64,000 nucleotides of DNA. It comes from Phoronis australis. Lineage: Eukaryota > Phoronida > Phoronidae. Position numbers and translations under genes: made by a program. The notes beneath the pieces were generated by a model, which worked only from the letters and a program-made list of their open reading frames with translations, was not told the origin of the DNA and searched no databases. Shown here one piece after another: positions 48,460-57,839 of the stretch. The stretch lies in assembly GCA_002633005.1 (NCBI GenBank), contig NMRA01000366.1:178768-242767 (forward strand), in the 5' to 3' direction. Within the stretch, counting starts at the first letter, position 1. Each line of letters opens with the position of its first letter.

Positions 48460-48670
48460 GGGGGTGTGTGACCAGGGGGTAGCCCAGTGGGTGGTGTCGA
48501 CTGTTGGAATTAAAAACACCCGGGGGGTGGGGTGACGGGGGTAGACATACTGTGAGCCATCTAGACCAGGGATCAGTGGCGATGGGGGGGGGGGGCTGGA
48601 CATTCCCATCCAGGGATCAGCGGCGAGGGGGGATGTGGGGAAGGGAAAGTTGGTTGAACTTGGTGACAAA
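48460..48670. repeat. G-rich low-complexity, probably repeat-derived
   Basis: G-rich stretch with an uninterrupted G run near 48585-48594 and repeated GGGATCAG-GGCGA blocks. The Pro-rich minus-strand frame here is most likely a product of the sequence bias. Confidence 0.5.
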
Positions 48671-49282
48671 ACAATGAACTAATTTATGCTCAATCACCCT
48701 TCTTCAAACAGGCAGACACGGACACCTTTCTCAGACAAGTGAGAGCCTTTGATACCTGATTTTTTCAAAATTTCCATCCCGCTCAGGTGTTACTGAGTCG
48801 TTATCCATTACTTACGCAGTGGTGATGCCAACACTTCAAAATAACACAATTTTTAATTTGTTTCTCTGAGTTTTTATTTAACTCACTTTGATGTTGGTTT
48901 TTATATTGTAAATGCCTCTTGAAGACCTGATTCGTGAAAAGTAACTAGTGTTCAGTACACAAACAGAGAAGTTGAAATTTTTTCTTAAAAGTAGCAATAG
49001 TTCCCCCATCCCCTTAATATGGTATTGAACAACAGTTAAAACTCGTCAGTGGGCTTTTTGCTCTGTCAGCAATGAATCGTGACACTACAATGTTGTGTCA
49101 GTATAATTCTCCTCTACTTTTTTATAAAATGAAACTTAAAGCATGCAGTGGGGCAAATACCAATGAAGGCGGACATTTAAGAGTTGCCTTAAACATGAGA
49201 AAGTACCTGAACTTTTGAAGGTGGATAAAGAAAGACATGAAAAAAGGATGCATTTTAAAAGCAATTTTGTATTACAAAATAT

Positions 49283-49390
49283 AAAATTTAATCAGTGAGA
49301 TATGGACAGTGATCTTCATATAATCACTTTTTGTTTCCCCATGGATACTTGATGGAAGAACGGATTTGTTCCTCCGAGTGACATTAGTCT
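49283..49390 (-). other. Possible orphan minus-strand exon
   Basis: A strong acceptor (CCTTTTCTTTTTTCAG) on the minus strand opens at 49390. Two frames run on: TNVTRRNKSVLPSSIHGETK and an alternative LMSLGGTNPFFHQVSMGKQK ending in a stop. Neither is a known family, and joining it to 50871-50989 creates an immediate stop. Recorded only because of the splice signal. Confidence 0.15.
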
Positions 49391-50751
49391 GAAAAAAGAA
49401 AAGGACAGTTACAAAGAGCACAGCAGTTAATAAGAATCAGGATAGTTTATACTCTTCAATCCAGTTCCATTCAAAAGATGCACCACTGAAGAATTTTGCT
49501 TCGATGCATCATATTATTCATCATTGCCGAAAAAAGACCGAGAAAAAGGATGACATTGAGGAAAGCGATTTTGCTGCAGTTAAACTTCAAGCAAGGAAGA
49601 TTAGACTACTATATACATTGTCATTGCTGTGGCAATCAACATTACCATAAAATTAGTATAATTTTTGTAACCATTAATGATGAAAGCTAGTGCCTGTTTA
49701 CTTGGAGTTGATGATGAGATTCTCCTTATGATCATGATTAAATGTGGTGAAAATGAGCTACAGACCAACAGCAAGAATACCTGAGCTACTGAATGGAAGA
49801 CAACAAATAAACTTCAAGGACCTCTCCCAAGGTGCCAGGAAACTGAAATCACCAATTTATTTTAAATGAAAATGTTGGACAATATAACATTCTACTCATA
49901 CTATTGTGTAACTGACATGGTTAACTGGCTTTGTCAACCATCACAGCCGTTATCACAGATATGTCAAAATGTCCAGTCACAACCGTTATCATTTTGTCTT
50001 TTATTTCCCCACACCAGGTGATGTTTTGTGTTGTACTTAGTGTTTTTAGAAAGTTAAAGGTGTTATTATTGTGCATTGCACATGGCTTACGAGACAGAAC
50101 AGTTTCGATGACAATTAAATAAACTTAAAATGTCCACTTTGGGCATCACAGCCGTTATCATACTCTGCATTGATATTTTTTAATTTTTGTAGTATATATT
50201 GATATATTCATTGATAAAATCCAGAACTACTGTATGTGAACTATCTTAATTCTGTATAATTTNCATTTGGAGAGCTGCAGGTCATCCATGGTATCTTAGA
50301 TTGGGTTTGGTGACCACTGTGAGTATCAAAAGTCAGACAATAATTCCCTCTAAATTCGTTGCATTAGGTTTGTGTTGATTTCCAAACTTTAAATTACTAA
50401 TAGTTTTAATAGATTTATCACCTTTGATTACAATTATTCCATTTATTTCGCGAATTCGGAGCATTTCCCACCATGTTAAAATTAATACAGGAAGAAAAGA
50501 CAAAAGCCGGAATTATTCGGCAAAAATGTGGCAATATTCGCACTACCATGCGGTCATCTGTGTTCCATGCCTCATTCGTCAGTCGTCGATCAGAGGACTA
50601 ATAACGGAGATAGTGGATTAAGAAATGAATGTACGTAGATTTATCGGCAAAAGTTGGAAGGGAATGGGTCGTCCGACGTTTTTTTTTTTGGTCGACGAAC
50701 GTTTATGTCAAGTAGGGATTTCAGAATTTAGCGCGGGAAATTTTCTTTAGT

Positions 50752-50822
50752 TTTGGCGACCTCAGACTTCGTTTGGCGACTTCAGATTTTGTTCAGGTCG
50801 CCAAATTCTAAGCGTCGAGCGC
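50752..50822 (+). repeat. GCGAC/GTCGC-rich repeat family E, copy 2
   Basis: TTGGCGACCTCAGACTTCG, then TTGGCGACTTCAGATTTTG, then CAGGTCGCCAAATTC and GTCGAGCGCTG. Same family as 12.28 kb. Confidence 0.45.
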
Positions 50823-50870
50823 TGATAAACATTAAGAAATAAAAGCTTCATTTCAACCTTCAGAGGTTAC

Positions 50871-50989
50871 CAACACAGGAGGTTTCCAAGAGGTATGAGT
50901 AAGGCAAGGCTGGATTTGTCATGTCAACATTTCCCAAACAGAACTTGCCATTTACGGGTTGAATTCCCCATAAAAGATTCATTCCAATT
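50871..50989 (-). CDS. Possible internal exon, perhaps of the DUF4773-like gene
   Basis: Minus-strand exon candidate of 119 bp between the acceptor CATCTGTAG and the donor GTAACC. It encodes IGMNLLWGIQPVNGKFCLG then NVDMTNPALPYSYLLETSCV, and ends with one base, which is phase-compatible with the exon at 46935. It contains two Cys but does not clearly match the N-terminal Cys cluster I would expect for DUF4773. An open frame also continues upstream without splicing (to 51069). It may be an exon of this gene, of another gene, or chance. Confidence 0.3.
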
Positions 50990-51439
50990 CTACAGATGAC
51001 ATGACATGTTCTACATAACATACCACAGACTGATAGTGAGCCCCATGGTGTATGTCCACGAAATGACATAATTTAACCTTTCAACTAGCCCACATACATA
51101 AACCGCAGTGTAACTTTGGAAACAGAGGGCATACAAATGAAACTTGATGTAGAATAATAATTATGTGCAGTTACGGGAGGTTATGGAACAAATGGTGGCG
51201 CTAGTTTATGGTATCAATGGCATCGCTGGATTTATCTTTAGACAAGCTAAAACACGCAGAAAAAAGATACTGTTCCAAAAATTGTTTATTCGTTGAACCT
51301 CATTCACATCATTCGTTTTGGGAAAAAGGAAAAATTGCAGATTTTTAATAAAAACGCTGGAAGTAGGCCTATGGAACCTTTGGCTTGGGTAGCAAAATTA
51401 TAGAATTTTCAGCTGACCATTTGAATGTCTTTTATCAAC

Positions 51440-51700
51440 TTCAACTNTGACAAAAATCTCAGCTCGCATTTCCAAATTTCAGGTCGCAAATGCGACCTGC
51501 AGCTCGTTATGTCGAGCCCTGATAGTTGCTTTATATTTGCCAGGTAGCTGCCGAGAAGTGTAAAAACTCAGCTCGCATTCGTTGGAAATTCCAGGTCGCA
51601 TTTTGCGACTTGATACGAGCTGACAAAAATCTCAGCTAGCATTTCCAAATTTCAGGTCACAAATGCGACCTGCAGCTCGTTATGTCGAGCCCTGCACAGG
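51440..51700 (+). repeat. GCGAC/GTCGC-rich repeat family E, tandem copies
   Basis: An almost identical block of about 70 bp (AAAATCTCAGCTCGCATTTCC, then CAGGTCGCAAATGCGACCTG, then CAGCTCGTTATGTCGAGCCCTG) occurs at 51453-51522 and 51631-51695, with a diverged third copy between (51567-51620). GCAAATGCGACCTGCAG contains a self-complementary core. One N lies at 51447. Confidence 0.7.
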
Positions 51701-51995
51701 CACTGCCACAGCTGACTAGTCAGGAGACGGTGACGGTGTTGCTCGTATAGGAACTTCATACGCCAGAACCATTTCTGCAAATTATGCCTCACACTGACTA
51801 AAACATCATAGTCACATTGTTCTAGATACCTTTTGCGCATAGAGAGACTCTTAGGCTTAGCCCAGGGCTAGGATGGCGTCGGGATGTATTTAATTCCTTC
51901 CTTCCAGAAATACACCCGTTATCAAGCTTTCTTCGAGCAGTCCCTCGCTCAGTTCCCAAAATCGGTAACTTGCGATTTTTACACTGCACACACCA
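51700..51995 (-). repeat. Unclassified repeat family H, copy 1 (minus)
   Basis: Read on the minus strand this segment matches 55660-55990 and 56135-56400. Landmarks are TTTTGGGAACTGA-C-A-GGAC, GACTGCTCGAAG, GTATTT, TTTAGTCAGTGTGAGGCATAA and a GACGGTG-like block. The frame FWELSEGLLEES, and a later frame SVRHNLQKWFWRMKFLYE, are conserved at the protein level in the other copies, so the family may derive from a coding element. No known protein was recognised. Confidence 0.6.
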
Positions 51996-52837
51996 GGGGA
52001 TATGGCGTCATACAACCTACTGCATGCAGCGTTAAAAATAGGGAGAACAGCATTTTTTAAAGGTTTTAGAAAATGTGCAAATACATCACGAGAAAGCTCT
52101 CCATGAGACTAAGAGTAGAGAATGGTGCAAAAAAGTTTTAAATTGGACATGCGGTTCTGGTGACTGTCNTTTATGATAAATAATTTGCAAAAAATTATTT
52201 CGATTGGAAATTCCTAGGCGAAGATATTGACCTTAAAGTCCCCAAAACGAACAACGAAAAGTCAATTCATACAATTTTGCCATTTCAAATTGGCATAAAA
52301 TAGCAACAACTCAAGAGGAAAAACAAATAAGTTATCATTTTAAAAAAATTTCATTGGGAAAGTTGAAATCTGATAATTGCTTGGAAAAATTATTGAGTAT
52401 TATTTTGTGATTTTTTGTTATCATGCTGTTTTTGCGGCTGACGTAACTGAGACAAAATCTATTACATTAAATAAAAGTTAAAACAGTCATAATTTCAAAA
52501 ATGTATTGATGACAAGTATGATGAATAGAACATTTTAACAGAAGCTACTGGTAATTCTGATGGCATAATACATCGAATTTAAACATAAACTTTCCACAAC
52601 AATGCACTATAAAAACGAAGACCTCGTCTTGAGCCATCCAGGAAAGTTCATGCTATGCAAATGACAACTGCAGTATTTATTTCCTGAAGTTGTCTTTAGT
52701 GACATGAAGAGAAAAAGGAATGTATGGAATGTATGATGGACAGATAAATAAAGCTCTAAAGGCATCCTGACGGAATGACGGCCAAACCCTTTCACTGACT
52801 ATCGTAAGTCAGTGGAGTACATGTACACAAGATGGAG

Positions 52838-52948
52838 TTACTCCAGCACTTTGAGGTCCCCTTGACCAAAGTCGTCCTTCAGCCGAAAGGTGTAGACGGT
52901 CTCATCTTTGACGTAGTGGTTATCGAACCAAGATGGATATCCAGGGAC
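52838..52948 (-). CDS. Unrecognised gene, terminal exon (minus)
   Basis: The acceptor ATTCTTTCAG precedes an exon encoding VPGYPSWFDNHYVKDETVYT then FRLKDDFGQGDLKVLE, ending in TAA at 52838-52840. Codon use and composition are protein-like and the GC content exceeds the flanks. Phase 0 joins it in frame to the exon at 53218-53325. I do not recognise the family. The combined 72-residue C-terminal sequence should be diagnostic in a database search. Confidence 0.6.
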   Translation of the reverse strand, partial: VPGYPSWFDNHYVKDETVYTFRLKDDFGQGDLKVLE

Positions 52949-53217
52949 CTGAAAGAATACTATGATTTATAATTGATTTGTTGTTACGATGTATAGGCAT
53001 TATTTAAAGTATTATGTGAAAATGTTACCACTACTTGGAAATTATGTAAAACATTTCAACAAACAAAGCTGACATAATGCTATTAAACGTAAAGGCCGTG
53101 AAACAAAAAAAGAAATAGCTAGGTGTTTTTTGTCAGTATACGAAAATCAAGAGCATGTTGCTCTTTAGATGCTGCAATTTTATAAATAATCACTACCACA
53201 GCTTGTTACTTACTAAC

Positions 53218-53325
53218 CTGAGAAATTATAAAGCCACAATTCCCAACCTGATCATCACATTCAGCAAACTTGTGATGAACATTCTTGCCAACTAGGAAGT
53301 TCGATATTGTTGGCTGGACTGCTGA
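53218..53325 (-). CDS. Unrecognised gene, penultimate exon (minus)
   Basis: A 108-bp exon with the acceptor TTCTACTTGCAG on one side and the donor GTTAGT on the other. It encodes SAVQPTISNFLVGKNVHHKF then AECDDQVGNCGFIISQ, with two Cys. It reads straight into VPGYPSWFDNHY of the last exon. The frame is closed by a stop just upstream of the acceptor, which supports splicing. More upstream exons must exist to the right but were not identified. A hydrophobic frame in another register (53261-53497) overlaps and is considered a shadow. Confidence 0.55.
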
Positions 53326-53728
53326 CTGCAAGTAGAATCAGTAGAAGCAGGAAAGAAGAGCCATCTGGACCAAGAGCTACAAGCAGTGTCTGATGAGACA
53401 GAAATGTTAGACACGATGTTGATAGTAAACTGATAAATAAGAGTGAAATTATCAGAACAGCAATAAAGAAGAAAATAACAATTGGTTTGGTCCACAACCG
53501 CTTTCAACAAAGGTTACCTGGAAGATATAGGCCTGGGTGAGATGTATGAACAAGCTAGACAAACCTCAATTGTTTTGTTAACTACTTCGTCAAAAATAAG
53601 TTTATCAAAAGCATATAGCCATAAGTTTTCATGGACGTGGAACACATGTTTTGATTCATAACACAGGACTGGAATAGAACTGTACAGTTGTTATATTTGT
53701 TTACTCTAAATTTAAAATGTTTTCATTT

Positions 53729-54818
53729 TTATGCGCCCACATATTTATATGTGGACGCATTATGCCGTCATCTCTGTCCGTCCGTCCGGGCGGCGTCCGT
53801 CCGGCGTCCGCTGCTCTATCTCCAAAACCCTTTGACATACGTTCATGAAATTTGGCACAAATGTTCCATTCATGAATGGGACGGCATGTGCGAACTTTCA
53901 GACGTACCCGACTACCGGTGTGCCCCCTAGTGGCAATTTTAGTTTTTTACGCTTACCTTTGTATCTTCAAAAGTCCTGAACGGATTTTCATGAAATTTGG
54001 TATGTAGGCATCTATTAGTGAGATGACGCTATCCTGCCGTTTTCAGATGGATTCGACATAGTTTGCGCCACCTAGTGGCCATTTTTACTGTTTTCGAGTC
54101 TGTATTTTTGCGTCCACCCCTCTATCAACCAAACCGCTCAAAGGATGATTGTGAAAATTGGCGTGTATGTGCTTAGTATAAGGAAGACAGCTGACAATGA
54201 TTTTTAGACGATTTGGACTACTGTGGCGCCTCCTAGTGGCAGTTTTGTTTTTTTTTTCGCCGATGGCTGTATCTCCCAAACCGTTTGCAGGATCTTAATT
54301 ACTAAATTGAGCAAGTGTATTTATGTGATGTTGGCAATGGACGATGACGACTTTAGGATTATTCTGACTACCGGTATGCCTCTAGTGGCAATTTTAGTAT
54401 TTGCCTCTAGTGGCAATTTTAGTATTTTACATTGACCTCTGTATTTTCATAGGTCTTCAGGTGTATACTTTGTGTTACTTTGTGACTATGAAGGAAAAGT
54501 TCCAAGTGGAAATTTGTTTCAGGCATTCTAATGCTGTGCTAATCTCGTATGTTTGTTGGTAAATTTGTTTTTAATTCAATGTTTCTGTGGTGCTTTAAGC
54601 AACTGGTGTATTGGATGTGCTTGTATTATGAAGATTACTCACATTTTGCCCCTAGCCTATTGAGGAGACAATGACCATGCCTTTCCATTTTGTTAAGTAC
54701 AACATACTACATATATGCCCTCTACTGGCCACTTTATGGTACCAAAAAACAACCCTAGAAGGATACCGTATGCGGTGCAATTGTGGGCGCATTTCAACGC
54801 TGTGCGTTGCTCTTGTCT
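53729..54818 (+). repeat. 1.1-kb interspersed element with internal ~170-bp repeats
   Basis: It starts with GTCCGTCCGTCCG-type sequence next to a short inverted repeat (CCCACATAT/ATATGTGG) and ends near GTGGGCGCATTTCAACGCTG. It contains four or five diverged units, each with CTAGTGGCAATTTTAG (or a close variant), a TATCTCCAAAACC-like block and TCATGAAATTTGG. No long reading frame. This style of element is common in marine invertebrate genomes; the class is not assigned. Confidence 0.65.
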
Positions 54819-54819
54819 A

Positions 54820-55650
54820 TCTTGACATATGCTAGTTAAACTGTCTTGGCCACAGGCAAAGTAGAGGGTGTGGCCCTGTCTGGGAACAAGCCAACCCAGG
54901 TCTCAGACAGCTGGCCGTGTGAGGCAAAAATAGGAAAGAAAATACATTAAACATGGGAATCCTTGTTCTCACAACGAGAAATTATTTTATAGTTCTATTT
55001 TACATTGAGTTTATATTGGGAAAATTTGAAGTGCTTCAGTGTGTGACCCAAACAGTCAACACGATTCGCAGAACCCTTAGCGGCAGTATCTGGAACTACA
55101 AAGTGGGTCAGAAATATGCCAAATTGTCAGAAATCGACGAAGAGCCTCTTTGCAACAAGTGTTTGTAATAGTTCATTAATGCACTCTTCAGTGCGGAATA
55201 CATTCATTATGTGCACAAATTAGGAAATATTATTAGCAATAAATTCACATCAAAGTTGAAGGAACAGGCGACTTTTTTGCAGAAAAGTGAAAACTACTTG
55301 ATACGTAATCGTGTGCGCATGCATTTGTTCTTGACTATAGACACGAGTTTCACGTCAAAATTCAAGAATTTTGTCTTCTGAGTTGAAAATCAAATAGCTG
55401 TAATTTTGTTTTTGCCGCCTGCAATGTTGCTCAGAAATGTTGGTCACGTCAAAAAACTTGTGCAAAGTATTATTAAACAGATTTTGCAACAAAAAAGACT
55501 ACCAGTTAAGTAAAACAACGTCTTATTTCATACTTTGGAATAACTTTTATTCACACTTGATGCATTTCTGAGTGATTTTTTTGCCAATTGTAATATGCAA
55601 AGTTTACACATTGACAGATATGCGATGTGATTCGTTAAAAATTGCTGTCA
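54820..55650. other. Gene-free spacer
   Basis: No supported exon. The 71-residue plus frame at 54953-55168 has no recognisable domain and no flanking splice sites that I trust. Confidence 0.4.
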
Positions 55651-55659
55651 TCGTTGTAT

Positions 55660-55860
55660 TAAAAAAGGCGAGTTTCCGATTTTGGGAACTGAACAATGGA
55701 CTGCTCGAAGGAAAAAGTTTGATAATGGGAGTATTTCGTAGAGTCGGAAGGCATTGGATATATCGACGGCCTCCTAAGGTGTCCCCTTATGCGCAAAAGG
55801 TTTTCTAACAATGTGACTGATGTTTTAGTCAGTGTGAGGCATAATTCGCCAAAAAGCTTC
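55660..55860 (+). repeat. Unclassified repeat family H, copy 2
   Basis: About 200 bp directly repeated at 56135-56340 and inverted at 51785-51995. Translation in one frame gives ASFRFWELNNGLLEGKSLIM, conserved with the other copies; then, after a frame change, VLVSVRHNS. Confidence 0.65.
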
Positions 55861-55897
55861 CGTTGTTACTATAGGATCCACACCAGCTAGACAGTCT

Positions 55898-56047
55898 AGA
55901 GACGGTGGTCACAGTGTAACAGCTAGACAGACTAACCGCTAGACAGTGACCACCGTCTCTAGTCAGCTAGAGACGGTGGTCACAGTGTAACAGCTAGACA
56001 GACTAACAGCTAGACAGACTAACAGCTAGACAGTGACCATCGTCTCT
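55898..56047. repeat. Two large hairpins with CAGCTAGACAGACTAA repeats
   Basis: Perfect 15-bp arms AGAGACGGTGGTCAC (55898-55912) and GTGACCACCGTCTCT (55946-55960), then a second pair at 55969-55983 and 56033-56047 with one mismatch. The loops consist of tandem (ACAGCTAGACAGACTA)-type units. It lies between two direct copies of repeat family H and seems to be part of, or to have grown from, that family. Confidence 0.8.
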
Positions 56048-56134
56048 ACCTGGCCATTAGAGATGGTATAGGAGCCAAATAACACTGCGCACCGCAGGTA
56101 GTATGATGGCATATTCTCTGGCGAGCGCTGTGTA

Positions 56135-56405
56135 AAAATGGCAAGTTACCAATTTTGGGAACTGAACGAGGGACTGCTCGAAGAAAAAGTTTGATAACAG
56201 GAGTATTTTTTCGAGTTAGAATCAATTAAAGATATCAACAGCCTCCTAGGGTGTCTATCTATGCAGAAAAGGTATTTATATTTATAACAACGTGACTTTA
56301 ATGTTTTAATCAGTGTGAGGCATAATTCAGTGAAAAGATTTTGGCATATGAAGTTCCTATTGGAGCTCCACTGTCTACTGAACCAGTTAGAGATGGCGGT
56401 CACTG
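56135..56405 (+). repeat. Unclassified repeat family H, copy 3
   Basis: Direct copy of 55660-55860, 475 bp away. ASYQFWELNEGLLEEK is followed by stops; a later frame reads VLISVRHNSVKRFWHMKFLL, matching copy 1. It ends in an AGAGATGGCGGTCACTGTGT block related to the hairpin arms. Confidence 0.65.
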
Positions 56406-56886
56406 TGTAGCATGCAGCTGGTGCCAGTACTGCCTATATAGACAGATTCCATTACGGAAATTGCCGAATGCCTGGGGAGCGCCATATTGAGGTCACGCCA
56501 TTAATGCCATGTCAGATAAACACTGGAGTGAGTAGTCTGTCTGTAAAGCAAACCATCCCAGCTGCTGTGTCTGCTTGTGTTGTTTATTTGGAAGCAGATC
56601 AGCAGATTTGAAATCATTGATATTCCTGGTAAATGTTGATTTTTTTCATGCAATACATTTGACAGAAGAAATATTTGTAAATTACTAGATGTATACAATT
56701 ACATAAATGTCAATAATAAAGTTAAAATTGTTGGACTGATATATAGAAAAATAAAACATTACCGTCTAACTGATAATATACCATATTTCAAGGAGGTTTG
56801 AAATTTTTGTTTGAATCTTTTCAGAAGTGTTTACAAGTATACAAATAGAGCTGTTCAACTTTCACCTCCACTAAAAATTGTTTAAA

Positions 56887-57360
56887 ATGCCCAGTGGTAG
56901 TAACTGTGCTGTAACAGGCTGTCACAACAACTGGGTGAAATTGAAACGTTGGGAGACAGAAATTTGTGATGAACACCATGGTCAAATGCACAAAGACTGT
57001 CCATGTTTAAAACCTTACAAGTTACACAGAATGCCATCAGGTAAACACAACAGTGAATTGAGACTACTGTGGCAAAAGTCCATTAACAGAGACAGATTAC
57101 CAAAAAATGTCTTTGTTTGTTCCATTCATTTTGTGGATGGTGAGCCAACAGAAAGAAATCCAGTGCCTCAGCTAAACATGGGATATGCCAGAAAGGTAAA
57201 ACCTGGTCGCAGGAAAGTTTTGAAGCTCACAAAATCAGCTACTACTGGTGAAGATGATGATGCACACGTATCTAAAAACACCCACATGGTCGAACATGTT
57301 GCATCTGAGACCAGTGAGACACTGCCTGATACTGCGGACAATTCGGAAACCCCATTCTAA
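56887..57360 (+). CDS. THAP-type zinc finger protein, probably transposon-derived
   Basis: Open frame of 157 residues from ATG 56887. The N-terminal half has a C2CH THAP-like pattern: CAVTGC at the start, a conserved Trp (LLWQKS), and VCSIHF near residue 80, followed by NPVPQLN. Between them is an extra Cys/His cluster (EICDEHHGQMHKDCPC) that ordinary THAP domains lack. The C-terminal part is Lys/Thr/Ser-rich, then acidic. THAP domains bind DNA and occur in transposases and in host factors; here no transposase domain follows. It may be a DNA-binding accessory ORF of a mobile element or a domesticated gene. Its 3' end overlaps, antisense, the C-terminal end of a broken SWIM-containing frame. 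Confidence 0.6.
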   Translation: MPSGSNCAVTGCHNNWVKLKRWETEICDEHHGQMHKDCPCLKPYKLHRMPSGKHNSELRLLWQKSINRDRLPKNVFVCSIHFVDGEPTERNPVPQLNMGYARKVKPGRRKVLKLTKSATTGEDDDAHVSKNTHMVEHVASETSETLPDTADNSETPF

Positions 57361-57800
57361 CAGAGTGTTCAATTTTCCACAAGTCAGCACCAATGTGACT
57401 GCATGTCTTTCCTAATCCGGCCATACATTTGCAAGTGCCAGACAATATTTCACCACTATTCAATGCTTTTATGCAGACTGAGTTCCACTCATTATTGATG
57501 TTCTGAGATGGTCTGACATTTCACTTGATAACCACGGTGTCCTTGTCCAAATTACGGTGTAAAATCTTATCAGCGCATCCACTCTGGGAGTAATTGAATG
57601 ATTCTAGGCTTTTAAAGTTTTTCATCGACTGTCCATCAACTGCTTTTGATTCTACCAAATAATTGTAAATGTCACCATACATAACATTTGGCCACTCAGG
57701 AATATAGTCTTTCCATGATGAAATGCCCTTAAATTCCAATGTTGTAGATGCCATTTTTTCAATGGACTGCTTGATGTAGGTATCACCAGGATGTCAGAAA
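57272..57800 (-). pseudogene. Broken SWIM zinc-finger gene fragment (YqaJ-element-like)
   Basis: Minus-strand frame with in-frame TGA stops at about 57789 and 57521-57523. Before the second stop it reads ISSWKDYIPEWPNVMYGDIY, SMKNFKSLESFNYSQSGCAD and LHRNLDKDTVVIK. After it, in the same frame, comes SGEILSGTCKCMAGLGKTCS then HIGADLWKIEHSVR. CKCMAGLGKTCSH is a SWIM finger (CxC-x7-CxH). This order resembles N-terminal halves of SWIM plus YqaJ-nuclease proteins encoded by mobile elements in aquatic invertebrates (from memory). No YqaJ domain is present, and the fragment runs into the antisense THAP ORF, so it is a truncated relic unless the stop is removed by splicing. Confidence 0.55.
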
Positions 57801-57839
57801 TTATGTTGTTGTGCAACTGAACGAAGTGACTCACGAAAG

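Larger units (their letters stand above)
47449..50159. repeat. Cluster of nine TCAC-NN-CCGTTATC motifs
   Basis: The 14-bp motif TCACRRCCGTTATC or its reverse complement (up to two mismatches) occurs at 47449-47462 (-), 47659-47672 (+), 47845-47858 (+), 48017-48030 (-), 48070-48083 (+), 48246-48259 (-), 49941-49954 (+), 49977-49990 (+) and 50146-50159 (+). Three of the left copies are accompanied by ATTCCGTCAA within about 25 bp. Left copies read TCACGACC or a near variant, right copies TCACAGCC/TCACAACC. They may be subterminal binding repeats of a large DNA transposon, or a factor-binding cluster (AACGG is a Myb-like core). Confidence 0.6.

Noticed and set aside
48385-48669. 94-residue Pro-rich minus-strand protein
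   Set aside because: It lies in G-run low-complexity DNA with internal GGGATCAG repeats, and no start context or splice signal supports it.
53261-53497. Hydrophobic minus-strand ORF resembling a membrane anchor
   Set aside because: It overlaps a better-supported exon (53218-53325) in another frame, and its hydrophobicity follows from a pyrimidine-rich intron tract before the splice acceptor.
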